64,000 nucleotides of DNA from Solanum dulcamara (GCF_947179165.1 NC_077237.1:86900341-86964340); one strand, 5' to 3'. Positions 28,900 to 40,635 are shown, counted from the first letter of the stretch. The notes: a model not told the origin generated them from the sequence alone. Numbers and translations: made by a program.

Positions 28900-31800
28900 C
28901 ACACACGAAAAACTAAAAAAATCGCCTAATTCCTATTGCGTCGCTAATAAAATGCTCCTAAACCTCTCTAAAGCGTCGTTGGGCTATTGGAGTCGTTCCC
29001 TAGGTCGGTACGGACGCTACTATGGAAGAATCCAAGAAAATTTGATACGGACCCCCGGCACCTAAAAAATCTGTGGGCTAACACACACGAAAAACTATCA
29101 AAATCGCCTAATTCCTATTGCGTCGCCAATAAAATGCTCCTAAACCCCTCTATAGCGCCACCGGGGCTACTGGAGTCATTGCCCAGGTCGTTACAGATGC
29201 TACTATTGAAGAGTATAAGAAAATTCGACCCAGACCCCAGGCACCTAAAAAATCCGTGGGCTAACACACACAAAAAACTGGCAAAATCGGGTAATTCCTA
29301 TTGCGTCGCCAATACAATGCTCCTAAACCCCTCTATAACGCCGCCAGGGCAACTAGAGTCGTTCCCCAGGTCGTTACGGACGCTACTATGGAAGAATCCA
29401 AGAAAATTAGACCCAGACTCTCGGCACCTAAAAATTCCTTACGCTAATACACACGAAAAACTTGCAAAATTGCCTAATTTCTGTTGCGTCGCCAATAAAA
29501 TGCTCCTAAACCCCTCTACAGCGATGCCGGGGCTAATGGAGTCGTTCTCCAGGTCGTTACGGATGCTACTATGGAAGAATTAATGAAAATTTAATCTGAA
29601 CCCCCGTTACCTAAAACATCCGAGGGCTAACACACACGAAAAACTGGTAAAATTGCCTAATTCCTATTATGTCGCCAATAAAATGTTCCTAAACCCCTCT
29701 ATAGCACCACCGGGTCTACAGGAGTAATTCCCCAGATCGATACGGACGCTACTATAGAAGAATTGAAGAAAATTCAACCTGGAACCCCAGCACCTAAAAA
29801 ATCCGTGGGGTAACACAACCGAAAAACTGGCAAAATTAACTAATTCCTATTGCATCGCCAATAAAATGCTCCTAAACCCCTCTATAGCGACGGCGGGGCT
29901 ACTAGAGTCGTTCCCCAGTTCGTTACGGACGCTACTATGGAAGAATCCAAGAAAATTTGACTCGGACCCCCGGCACCTAAAAAATTTGTGGGCTAACACA
30001 CACGAAAAATTGGCAAAATCGCCTAATTCCTATTTCGTTGCCAATAAAATGCTCCTAAACCCCTCTAAAGCGCCGCCAGGGCTACTGGAGTCGTTCCCTA
30101 GGTCGTTACGGACGCTACTATGGAAGAATCCAAGAAAATTCGACCCAGACCCCCGGCACCTAAAATATCTATGGGCTAACACACACGAAAAACTGACAAA
30201 ATTGCTTAATTCCTATTGCGCCGCTAATAAAATGCTCCTAAACCCCTCTAAAGCACCGCCGGGGCTACTGGAGTCGTTCCCCAGGTCGTTATGGTTGCTA
30301 CTATGGAAGAATTCAAGAAAATATGACCCGGACCCCCTTCATCTAAAAAATCTGTGGGCTAAAACACAAGAAAAAATGGCCAAATCGCCTAATTCCTATT
30401 GCGTCGCCAATAAAATGCTTCTAAACCCCTCTAAAGCGCCGCCGGGGCTACTGGAGTCGTTCCCTAGATCATTACGGACGCTACTATAGAAGAATCCAAG
30501 AAATTTTGATCTGTAGCCCCGGCACCTAAAAAATATTTAGGCTAACATACACGAAAAACTGGCAAAATCACTTAATTCCTATTGCGTCGCCAATAAAATG
30601 CTCCTAAACCACTCTAAAGCGCCATCGGGGCTACTGGAGTCGTTCCCTAGGTTGTTATAGATGCTACTATGGAAGAATACAAGAAAATTCGACCCGGACC
30701 CTCGGCACCCAGAATATCTGTGGGCTAACACACACGAAAAAGTGGCAAAATTGCTTAATTCCTATTGCGCCGCCAATAAAATGCTCCTAAACCCCTATAA
30801 AGCACCATCGGGGATACTGGAGTCGTTCCCCAGGTTGTTACGAATGCTACTATGGAAGAATTCAAGAAAATTTTACCCGGACCCCCTTCACCTAAAAAAT
30901 CCGTGCGCTAACACACACGAAAAACTGGCAAAATCGTCTAATTCCTATTGCGTCGCCAATTAAATGCTCCTAAACCCCTCTATAGCGCCGCCGGGGCTAA
31001 TGGAGTCGTTTCTCAGGTCGTTACGGATGCTACTATAGAAGAATGGAAGAAAATTCGACCCGTACCCCTGACACCTAAAAACTCCGCAGGCTAACACATA
31101 CGAAAAACTGGCAAAATTGCCTAATTCCTGTTGCGTCGCCAATAAAATGCTCCTAAACCACTCTAAAGCGCCATTTGATCTACTGGAGTCATTCCCCAGG
31201 TAGTAACGGAAGCTACTATGGAAAAATGGAAGAAATTTCGACCCGGACCCCCGGAACCTTAAAAATTCGTGGGCTAACACACACGAAAAACTAGCAAAAT
31301 CGCCTAATTCCTATTGCGTCTCAAATAAAATGCTCCTAAACCCCTCTAAATCATCGTCGGGGCTACAGGAGTCGTTCCCCAGGTCGTTACGAATGCTACT
31401 ATGGAAGAATTCAAGAAAATTTGACCCGGACCCCCTTCACCTAAAAAATCTGTGGGCTAACACACACGAAAAACTGGCAAAATAGCATAATTCCTATTGC
31501 ATCGCCAATTAAATGCTCCTAAACCCCTCTATAGCGCCGCCGGGGCTACTGGAGTCGATCCTCAGGTCGTTACGGATGCTACTATAGAAGAATGGAAGAA
31601 AATTCGACCCGTACCCTAGACACCTAAAAAATCCGCGGGCTAACACATACGAAAAACTGGCAAAATCGCCTAATTCCTATTGCGTCACCAATAAAATGCT
31701 CCTAAACCACTCTAAAGCGCCATTGGGGCTACTGGAGTCGTTCCCCAGGTCGTTACGGAAGCTACTATGGAAGAATGGAAGAAATTTCGACCCGGACCCC

Positions 31801-34800
31801 GGAACCTTAAAAATCCGTGGGCTAACACACACGAAAAACTGGCAAAATCACCTAATTCCTTTTGCGTCTCTAATAAAATGCTCCTAAACCCCTCTAAAGC
31901 ACCGTCGGGGCTACAGGAGTCATTCCCTAAGTCGTTACGGATGCTATTATGGAAGAATCCAAGAATTTCAACACGGACCCCTAGCACATAAAAAATCCGT
32001 GGGCTAATACACATAAAAAACTGGCAAAATTGCCTAATTCCTATTGCATCGCTAATAAAATGCTCCTAAACCTCTCTAAAGCATCGTTGGGGCTATTGGA
32101 GTCGTTCCTTAGGTCGGTACAGACGCTACTATGGAAGAATCTAAGAAAATTTGATACGGACCCCCGGCACCTAAAAAATCTGTGGGCTAACACACACGAA
32201 AAACTGACAAAATCGTCTAATTCCTATTGCCTCGCCAATAAAATGCTCCTAAACCCCTCTATAGCGCCGCCGGGGCTACTGGAGTCGTTCCCCAAGTCGT
32301 TTCGGACGCTACTATGAAAGAATCCAAGAAAATTCGACCCGGACTCTCGGCACCTAAAAAATCCTTATGCTAATGCACACAAAAAACATGCAAAATTGCC
32401 TAATTTCTATTGCATCGCCAATAAAATGCTCCTAAAGCCCTCTACAGCAACGCTGGGGCTACTAGAGTCGTTCCCCAGGTCGTTACGGACGCTACTATGG
32501 AAGAATCCATGAAAATTTGACCCGAACCCCCGGTACCTAAAACATTCGTGGGCTAACACACACGAAAACTTGGACAAAAATTGCCTAATTCCTATTGTGT
32601 CGCCAATAAAATGCTCCTAAACCCCTCTATAGCACTGCCGGGGCTACTGGAGTTATTCCCCAGGTCGTTACGGACGCTACTATTGAAGAATCCAAGAAGA
32701 TTCAACCCGCAGCCCCAGCACCTTAAAAATCTGTGGGCCAACACACACGAAAAACTGTCAAAATCGCCTAATTCCTATTGCGTCGCCAATAAAATGCTCC
32801 TAAACCCCTCTATAGCGCCGCCGGGGCTACTGGAGTCGTTGCCCAGGTCGTTACAGATGCTACTATTGCAGAGTATAAGAAAATTCGACCCAAACCCCCG
32901 GCATCTAAAAAATCTGTGGGCTAACACACACGAAAAACTGGCAAAATCGCCTAATTCCTATTGCGTCGCCAATACAATGCTCCTAAACCCCTCTATAGCG
33001 CCGCCAGGGCAACTGGAGTCGTTACCCAGGTCGTTATGGATGCTACTATTGAAGAATCCAAGAAAATTCGACTCGGACTCTCGGCACCTAAAAAATCCGT
33101 ACGCTAATACACACAAAAAACTAGCAAAATTGCCTAATTCCTATTATGTCGCCAATAAAATGTTCCTAAACCCCTCTATAGCACCACCGGGTCTATAGGA
33201 GTAATTCCCCAGGTCGATACGGATGCTACTATGGAAGACTTGAAGAAAATTCGACCCAGACCCCCAGCACCTAAAAACTCCGTGGGGTAACACACACGAA
33301 AAACTAGCAAAATTGCCTAATTCCTATTGCGTAGCCAATAAAATGCTCCTAAACCCCTCTATAGCACCGGCGGGGCTACTGGAGTCGTTCCCTAGGTCGT
33401 TACGGACGCTACTATGGAAGAATCCAATAATATTTGACTCGGACCCCCGGCACCTAAAAAATCTGTGGGCTAACACACACGAAAAATTGGCAAAATCGCC
33501 TAATTCCTATTTCATTGCCAATAAAATGCTCCTAAACACCTCTAAAGCACCGCCGGAGCTACTGGAGTCGTTCCCTAGGTCGTTACGGACGCTACTATGG
33601 AAGAATCCAAGAAAATTCGACCTAGACCCCCGGCACCGAAAATATGTATGGGTTAACACACGAAAAACTAGCAAAATTGCCTAATTCCTATTGCGTCGCC
33701 AGTAAAATGCTCTTAAACTACTCTAAAGCGTCATCGGGGCTACTGGAGTTGTTCCCCAGGTCGTTACGGATGCGACTATGGAAGAATCCTAGAAAATTTG
33801 ACCCGGACCCCCGGCACCCGAAATATCTGTGGGCTAACACACACGAAAAAGTGGCAAAATTGCTTAATTCCTATTGCGCCGCCAATAAAATGCTCCTAAA
33901 CCCCTCTAAAGCGCTGCCGGGGCTATTGGAGTCGAACGTTCCCCAGGTCGTTATGAATGCTACTATGGAAGAATTCAAGAAAATTTGACCCGGACCCCCT
34001 TCACCTAAAAAATCTGTGGGCTAACACACAAGAAAAAATGGCAAAATCGCCTAATTCCTATTGCGTCGCTAATAAAATGCTCCTAAACCCCTCTACAGCG
34101 CCGCCGGGGCTACTGGAGTCATTCCCCAGGTCGTTACGGACGCTACTAAAGAAGAATCCAAGAAAATTTGACCCAAACCCCCGGCACCTAAAAAATCTGT
34201 AGGCTAACACACACGAAAAACTGGCAAAATTGCCTAATTCCTATTGCGTCGCCAATAAAATGCTCCTAAACCACTCTAAAGCATCATCGGGGCTACTGCA
34301 GTCGTTCCCTAGGTCGTTACAGATGCTACTATGGAAGAATACAAGAAATTTCGACCTGGATCCCCGGCACCCAAAATATCTGTGGGCTAACACACACGAA
34401 AAAGTGGCAAAATTGCTTAATTTCTATTGCGCCGCCAATAAAATGCTCCTAAACCCCTCTAAAATGCCGCTGGGGCTACTGGAGTCGTTCCCCAGGTCGT
34501 TACGAATGCTACTATGGAAGAATTCAAGAAAATTTGACCCGTACCCCCTTCACCTAAAACATCCGTGGGCTAACACACACGAAAAATTGGCAAAATCGCC
34601 TAATTCCTATTGCGTTGCCAATTAAATGCTCCTAAACCACTCTATAGCGCCGCCGGGGCTACTGGAGTTGTTCCTCAGGTCGTTATGGACGCTACTATAG
34701 AAGAATGGAAGAAAATTCGACCCAAACCCCCGGCACCTAAAAACTCCGCGGGCTAACACATACGAAAAACTGGCAAAATCGCCTAATTCCTATTGCATCG

Positions 34801-35660
34801 CCAATAAAATGCTCCTAAACCACTCTAAAGCGCCATTGGGGCTACTGGAGTCGTTCCCCAGGTCGTTACGGAAGCTACTATGGAAGAATGCAAGAAAATT
34901 CGACCCGGACCCCGGAACCTTAAAAATCCGTGGGCAAACACACACGAAAAACTGGCAAAATCACCTAATTCCTTTTGCGTCTCTAATAAAATGCTCCTAA
35001 ACTCCTCTAAAGCACCGTCGGGGCTACAGGAGTCGTTCCCTAAGTCGTTACGGACGCTATTATGGAAGAATCCAAGAATTTCAACACGGACCCCTAGCAC
35101 GTAAAAAATCCTGGGCTAATACACATAAAAAACTGGCAAAATCGCCTAATTCCTATTGCATCGCTAATAAAATGCTCCTAAACCTCTCTAAAGCATCGTT
35201 GGGGCTATTGGAATCGTTCCCTAGGTCGGTACGGACGCTACTATGGAAGAATCCAAGAAAATTTGATACGGACCCCCGGCACCTAAAAAATCTGTGGGCT
35301 AACACACACGAAAAACTGACAAAATCGTCTAATTCCTATTGCCTCGCCAATAAAATGCTCCTAAACCCCTCTATAGCGCCACCGGGGCTACTGGAGTCGT
35401 TCCCCAAGTCGTTTCGGACGCTACTATGAAAGAATCCAAGAAAATTCGACCCGGACTCTCGGCACCTAAAAAATCCTTGTGCTAACACACACGAAAAACT
35501 GGCAAAATCGCCTAATTCCTATTGCGTCGCCAATAAAATGCTCCTGAACCCCTCTATAGCGCCGCCGGGGCTACTGGAGTCGTTGCCCAGGTCATTACGG
35601 ACGCTACTATTAAAGAATCCAAGAAAATTCGACCCGGACCCCCAGCACCTAAAATATCCG
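28900..35660. repeat. Distal satellite segment with 17-20-monomer higher-order repeats
   Basis: In the last 6.8 kb of the array, marker monomers recur at near-exact multiples of 183. GAGTATAAGA is at 29211 and 32871 (3660 = 20 x 183). A monomer starting at 29866 recurs at 33343 (3477 = 19 x 183). The run starting at 31696 recurs at 34809 (3113 = 17 x 183 + 2). The decreasing offset means single monomers were lost or gained between the two block copies. Monomers stay full length up to the array end. Confidence 0.8.
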
Positions 35661-35663
35661 TGG

Positions 35664-35949
35664 TGAAGACCAGGTAATTTATTGGATATCATTGATTAGT
35701 CGATGCGCGTAAACAGTCTTAAGACTTGATAATACATTCATAGCCCAAATATGGACGGGATGCAGAAGTCTTTGTTTGGGACACCACAATTATATATAAA
35801 AAAAAAATTAAAAATATATTTTTGGTACATTTAATTATTTTTCTTGTTGGTTTGTGCTTTAGACTGGAGAACAAATGATGCACATTGCTCAAGATGCAGT
35901 TGATGGGGTGAAGAATACATTTGGAATTGGATCTAACAAAAATAAATGA
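35664..35949 (+). pseudogene. 3' remnant of a small LEA-like gene, truncated by the satellite array
   Basis: The satellite stops at about 35663. It is followed by TGAAGACCAG, a GT at 35674, an intron-like AT-rich stretch and a pyrimidine-rich acceptor ending in AG at 35861-35862. Positions 35863-35949 then read TGEQMMHIAQDAVDGVKN and end in IGSNKNK plus a stop (28 codons). The amphipathic Ala/Gln/Lys pattern ending in DAVKN-like residues resembles the C-terminus of small plant group-3 LEA or pollen/seed proteins, which protect cells under desiccation. Only about 10 bp of the preceding exon survive, so the 5' end and promoter appear to have been lost at the satellite junction. It could also be a chance ORF next to a splice-like site; the family call rests on one short peptide. 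Confidence 0.45.
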
Positions 35950-36586
35950 AAGAATTATTATTCACTAAGCATTTGTAATCAATCAGAATTATCTATCACT
36001 ATGTTTAATAGTATAAGCATGTTCTAATAAAGCTTAGTCACAGAGTTTTGCTTTCAATACCGGAGGAAGGGTAGTTTTAGAGTGCGTTTAAAGTATTTGA
36101 TGCTCTATCTTTCTCTTTACACGCAATAGGTTGTGGTTTTTGAGTTCATATAATAACCACATAAGAAAGCTCAGAGCATGGTCGTTAGTCACGTTTTTGC
36201 TGAGCTTGATTCTCTATGGCGTAGACGTCCTTGATTGGATGGAGACAAAAATATAAGAAGAATATAGTGAGGATGTTTATAAAATCACTAGGTAGTAGTG
36301 ATGGAACTCTTATTCTTTTATGATTTAATAGTATGTAGCCACATGAAGAAAACAAGGAACCTGGTCCCTATTCTCATTTTTGCTGAGCCTGTTTCTCTTT
36401 GGCATAGAGACAAATATACAAAAAGTATATGATAAAAGATACTTATAAATCACTAGAAAGCCATGATCTTTACTTGCAATGCATTGTAGAAATGGAAACA
36501 GATGGTTCGGTGCACAAAGTATTTCGCGTTCACACAAGATTGAGTGTGATATAGACAGTCTACCTCATGTAAACATTGTAGAAATT
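35950..36586. other. Intergenic region with a diverged direct duplication
   Basis: No gene is seen. A segment around 36152-36295 (TTTTTGCTGAGC..TATAAAATCACTAG) is repeated, diverged, at 36331-36464 in the same orientation. The shared TGCTGAGC motif is at 36198 and 36381. The rest is AT-rich and includes the 3' flank of the minus-strand coiled-coil gene. Confidence 0.5.
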
Positions 36587-37900
36587 CTAGTTTTTGTGAA
36601 AAACTTTAGATAGGCTTGAAACTTTTTTGTTGTAACTCATAATTTTCAAACTTTGCCTCAAAATATCAATCTCCCTATCCCTCTTGACTTCTTGTTTCTC
36701 CATTGAAGCAATTTTATCTTTTAAATATGCAATGACTTCTTCTTTTGCTTTCAACTCCATATGTAGCTCCTCTAATAATTCCACTTCCTCTGTTCTCCAG
36801 CGGAGTCTTTCTCCTATGAAAACAAATTAAACACATCATGAAGAATGGTAGAATTCAATTTGCATCTTACAGTTAAGCATAAGCGGATTCAGAATTTTGA
36901 GCTTATATATTCTGAATTGTAGAAAGGTTAATTAATCGATTCTAGATAAATTATTTATACATATTAAGCAGCTCTCTTGACAAATACAAAATTTGGGCTA
37001 AAACTAACGGGTTCCACCGAAATAGTAACTAGAGCTCCAGCTCCGCCCCTGCAATTAAGTTTTACTAATTGGATAAGGAGTTAGATTCTTTAGGTTACAA
37101 GACTTCAATAAATACAAAAGTATAATTTAATTAAGTTAAACCAAGAAATTTAACAAGGGAATTCGAAAAAAATGCAAGAATATCACACTTGAGATATGAA
37201 CTTGCGACCTAAATAAACTTTTGAGTTACCTTTACAAGAAAATTAGAAGCTTCTTTATGTCAACGAGATTCAACAATTTATATGTTGATAAAAATACTTG
37301 TTCTTACAATATTTGTACATTACTGGCGAGTGTTATTTCGTGAAATAACTCAAATTTCAAATCATTCATTGCCTACATGAAAAGGGCATAAATTAACCAA
37401 AGAGGACCATAAACATATGAAAATAATAGAAAATGAAAGTTACCTGGATTTGTCCTTTGAATAAGTTCATCAAGCTCATATTTAATAACAAAATAGAGAT
37501 TTTTCCACTTCTCAATAGCTTCATCTCTTCTAACTTCCTCTACTCTAATTTGCTCCAACAATGAATTTCTCACCAACATATGAAACTCTTTATTATCACA
37601 TTTTTCACTTACCATTTCATGATTTTCCATTCCTCTAAACTTCTCTTCATCTTCTTTATAATTTTTCAATTTCTTCTTTAAATCATTCACTTCTTCATTA
37701 AGTTTCTTCTTTTCTTGCTTCCATTCTTCTTCTTTTAATGCAAAAATAATCATTTCTTGATTATAAATTTCACTCTCATTTCCCCTTATACGCATTATTT
37801 CACTTACCTCTTTTTGAAGTAGCCTTACTTTATACTTCAACCCTTCAATAATTTTGGCATTTGGATTGCTTTTATGATTTTTTGTTTGAAGACTTCCCAT
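36587..37900 (-). CDS. Coiled-coil protein of unknown function, two exons
   Basis: Exon 1 is 37444-37900 and exon 2 is 36587-36813. The 630-bp intron has GT at 37443-37442 and AG at 36815-36814. Joined, they give 684 nt, a 227-residue protein plus stop. I chose the ATG at 37900 (MGSLQTKN) because the upstream in-frame ATG at 38002 lies in the TA-rich, TATA-box-like stretch. The product is highly charged. Heptad-like helices run through most of it (GLKYKVRLLQKEVSEI, EEEWKQEKKKLNEEVNDL, then after the splice ERLRWRTEEVELLEEL and KDKIASMEKQEVKRDREI), and it has no membrane segment or signal peptide. Such proteins are often annotated as USO1-like or myosin-like on coiled-coil similarity alone; I do not assign a function. 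The reading frame is intact, so the gene may be active. Confidence 0.75.
36878..37051. mobile_element. hAT-type MITE in the intron of the coiled-coil gene
   Basis: The element is 174 bp with imperfect terminal inverted repeats. The left end reads CATAAGCGGATTCAG and the reverse complement of the right end reads CAGGGGCGGAGCTGG. It is flanked by an 8-bp target duplication with one mismatch, CAGTTAAG at 36870-36877 and CAATTAAG at 37052-37059. An 8-bp duplication is characteristic of hAT elements. The inside (GCTCTAACTAGTTAC-like right arm, GGGTTC block) matches a layout common in Solanaceae introns. It is too short to encode anything. Confidence 0.75.
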
Positions 37901-37984
37901 TTTACTAAAAGTCTTTTTGAACTCCCTTGCCTTTTTTTCTTCTTCTACTAAGGGAACTATTTGTACTTTGTGGCTATGTGTGTG

Positions 37985-37999
37985 TATATATATATATAA
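37985..37999 (-). promoter_or_regulatory. Candidate TATA box of the coiled-coil gene
   Basis: A TATATATATA run lies 85-99 bp upstream of the chosen ATG at 37900. It is a reasonable distance for a TATA box with a short leader, but simple TA repeats are common in this AT-rich DNA. Confidence 0.35.
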
Positions 38000-38002
38000 C
38001 AA

Positions 38003-39123
38003 GTTTTTGCATATTCAGGTTTTGTGTGTGTTTTATTAAAGGGGTAACTTAGTGCAAGGGTCCATGTAGGAGACTTCTAATAATAGAGTTGGCTCTCGGA
38101 GCGAGCCAGAAATTTATATAAGGGGATTCAAAGAAATAATACACTTCCGTTATTTAGATACTTTTTTTTAATCTTATACGCATTGATAATATAAAATTGT
38201 TGAACTATCAAGTCATTTAGAGGAAAATTGGGACCCGTAGAGGAAAATTGGGACCCCATAATGGGGCAAATTCGAAAATCATTTCTATTTTGATTCTATA
38301 AAAATTAAAGTTTCATTTATAACCGTTCATAAGATGCTGGATTAGTAACCTAAAATTTAAATTAGGTAATCATAAATAAATCTAAGATTTAAAATATGAT
38401 GAGTTCGTCATTTAAGATTCTTAACGTTACTCTAATTATACTTCTATAATTATGAGTTCAAATTTAATATTATTTTAAATTCAAGTGAATCTTTACATAT
38501 ATATATATATCGATGCTTCGGCGCGTGAAAAATAATGAACTCGAGTTGCATCAACCGCTACCAATAATATGTTATAATAAGTTAAAATATACTAATATTA
38601 CAAAAAATTCTTTATACTTATATATATAAAAATAAAATGTGATAAAAGATGTGTTGGACCAATAAAAGAGGTGTAGGAAGGGGATTTAAATGCCTGAAAA
38701 AGAGGCTTCACCAACATAATAGAAGTGATAGCACTAATTCAATTATTATTAATGGAAATTGTGAAAGATGCTTGTGATAAATACATACTAAATCGTTATG
38801 AATTGAGGTACGGCGATCTCAATGTATTTCAGATTTTGCTTTTATCTTCAGATGAAGGAGACGTTTTTGGCCTTATCTTGCAGGTGACGACGGTATGAGT
38901 ATAGCAAAAATTTTATTAGAAGTGTCACTCTTAAATAGATTTTTCCGTGCATGATTCGAATTTAATCGAGTTCAGACACAAGATGAGAAGTAAAAAAATA
39001 AATACACAGAAAATAAAAGTCAATAACTTTGAAAAAATTGTCATGGACATGATTGACAATTCACAGATTGGATAGAATAGATTCACAAAATTCCAAAAAT
39101 CATATGTAAATCAGCATCCAAGG
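38003..39123. other. AT-rich intergenic region
   Basis: No convincing gene is seen. It holds a small direct duplication (AGAGGAAAATTGGGACCC twice, at about 38219-38255), a TA run near 38495, and one short open stretch described separately at 38752. Confidence 0.5.
38752..38898 (+). other. Possible orphan first exon or short ORF
   Basis: An ATG at 38752 opens 48 codons beginning MEIVKDACDKYILNRYEL. At 38884, after CTTGCAG, there is a GT that could be a splice donor with phase 0; without splicing the frame closes four codons later. Base composition is more coding-like than the flanks (less A/T-rich, mixed residues). No partner exon is visible downstream, where SINEs and an LTR follow. I do not recognise the peptide. 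It may be a gene relic or chance. Confidence 0.2.
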
Positions 39124-39325
39124 GAGAATGATCTAGTGATACGGTTAATAATGTGAATTGAAAACGACTTAAATTTAAATTCCAACGTAAATAAAAAAAT
39201 ATTAATTGACTTTTTTCAACTGTTTTAATTTTGTTGAGCCGGACACCATAATTATAAAAATAAATCACATGTAAATCATTAAGGTATGCGTAAATTAACC
39301 CAAACACTATGATTATAAAAAAAAA
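39124..39325 (+). mobile_element. Degenerate tRNA-derived SINE, copy 1
   Basis: It has the layout of the Solanaceae TS/SolS SINE: an A-box-like GATCTAGTGATACGG at about 39130, a weak B-box region (AATTTAAATTCCAACG), the body CAACTGTTTTAATTTTGTTGA, then a 3' part ending CCCAAACACTATGATTATAAAA with an A-rich tail. It is strongly decayed. Confidence 0.55.
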
Positions 39326-39345
39326 TACATGTAAATCTGCACCTA

Positions 39346-39541
39346 ATAATGTGGCCTAGTAATCAATGAAGTAGATTGAGAATAATGAGACCATCAGTTC
39401 AAATTCTAGTCAAGAAAAAAAAATACTTGATGAATTTTTTCATCTGTTCTAAATTTGCTGATCCCGACATCACAATTATAAAAAAAGAACATATATATTT
39501 AAATTTGTGCAAACTAATCCAAACACTACCGTTAAAAAAAA
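39346..39541 (+). mobile_element. Degenerate tRNA-derived SINE, copy 2
   Basis: It is better preserved than the copy just upstream. The A box is GTGGCCTAGTAATCAATGAAG at 39351, reduced from the family form GCCTAGTGGTCAATGAAGT. The B box is AGTTCAAATTCTAG at about 39396. The body is CATCTGTTCTAAATTTGCTGA and the 3' end TCCAAACACTACCGTTAAAA. The A-rich tail runs directly into the GTCAC target of the LTR insertion. Confidence 0.65.
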
Positions 39542-39663
39542 GTCACTGGAACGACCTTATTTTGTGACTTTTGTTGATTTTTCTATTTAATCCTTAACTT
39601 TTATAAATAATTTATGACTTGTGGGAATGAGTGGCATGATTTTCATATTAATGAAAAAAATAT

Positions 39664-39900
39664 ATTATTTTGTTGTTAAAAATAAATTTTTTTAAAAAAG
39701 AAAATAAAAAAATAATAAAAGAAAAGAAAAGAAAAGAAAAAAAAAATATATATATATATAAAATCTGAGGGCATTAAGCCATCAGATGTAAACGAGAAAA
39801 CGAGAAAGCGAATAGAGAAACTAGAAAAAAAATACGAAGGAAGAAAGAAAAGAAAGGGGAAAAGAAAAATAAAGGAGAAAAGAAAAATAGGGATTTTCAT
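39664..39900. repeat. Low-complexity purine/A-rich tract inside the solo LTR
   Basis: GAAAAGAAAAG-type runs with a (TA)n patch at about 39747-39760. The strong strand asymmetry produces an ORF on the minus strand rich in Phe and Ser that has no gene character. Confidence 0.7.
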
Positions 39901-40635
39901 TCCAAAGCGTCAAGATAATTATTCTCATTCTTTCCATTAAATTTTTATGTGATTATGAACATATTTTTAAGGTATATTTGTAGAGAAATAACGCTGAAAT
40001 AAGAAAATATGACCCTACGGTTCTTCATATAAAATCTTGATTTGAGGTCGAATAACAATCCGTTTTAGCTGAAATTTGACATGTGAGTTTATTTTATCAT
40101 GAATGAACATAATCGGAAAGAAAATTTCAGATTTGACTTCAATGACTCGGGATGACTTTTTGACCCAATTTTTTATCTGAAAATAAATATAGCAATATGG
40201 GTGTCATTGGATTCGTATTCTTACGAAGATTATGTATTTGAACAGATTTTGATCGTTCGAAAGAGTTACGAAAGGCTCAAATTTTAAAATGATTATTCAA
40301 TTTAATTGAGGCAAGTGAATTTTTAAACCTCAGTTTAAGCTTGTAGATGTTTGTATTTCCGTGTTTTGTGTACTGGGGAGTAATAAGAATAGGAATGGAT
40401 TATTGACTGTAGGATTGACCTTAAAAATGGAGATGAAGGGTATAAAATGATGATCTAATGACCTGTATTGGTGGAATTGATGTGATGAGATTATGTATTT
40501 ATTTAGGACATGTGAAATGACTATGTTGATATGAGATAGGAAAATATTATTATTGTTGGCATGTTATTATCGTGAATCATATGAACATGAATTAATTACA
40601 TTGGTTCTAACATACTGCGTTATGACTGAAAATGA

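Larger units (their letters stand above)
1..35663. repeat. Large tandem satellite array, ~183-bp monomer (about 195 copies)
   Basis: A near-uniform head-to-tail array fills the first 35.7 kb and continues past the left edge. The block AATAAAATGCTCCTAAACC starts at 5, 188 and 371, giving a period of exactly 183 bp; most later monomers are 181-183 bp. Each monomer carries the landmarks CTAACACACACGAAAAACTG, CCTAATTCCTATTGCGTCGC and GAGTCGTTCCCCAGGTCGTT. Divergence between neighbours is moderate, mostly C/T and G/A changes at CG sites, as expected for methylated heterochromatin. 183 bp is 61 codons and the consensus is open in one forward frame, so long ORF-like stretches (up to about 300 codons) occur. 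I see no independent sign that they are genes. Monomer length and size suggest subtelomeric, pericentromeric or knob heterochromatin, but position cannot be told from sequence. I cannot assign a published satellite name. Confidence 0.97.

Noticed and set aside
11..35429. Dozens of ORFs of 60-298 codons on both strands with the repeating motif LLESFPRSLRTLLWKN
   Set aside because: They are translations of the tandem satellite. Frames break at every small indel, there are no promoters or introns, and the period explains them fully.
39676..39900. Minus-strand ORF rich in Phe, Ser and Leu resembling a membrane protein
   Set aside because: It is an artefact of a purine-rich low-complexity tract inside a solo LTR.
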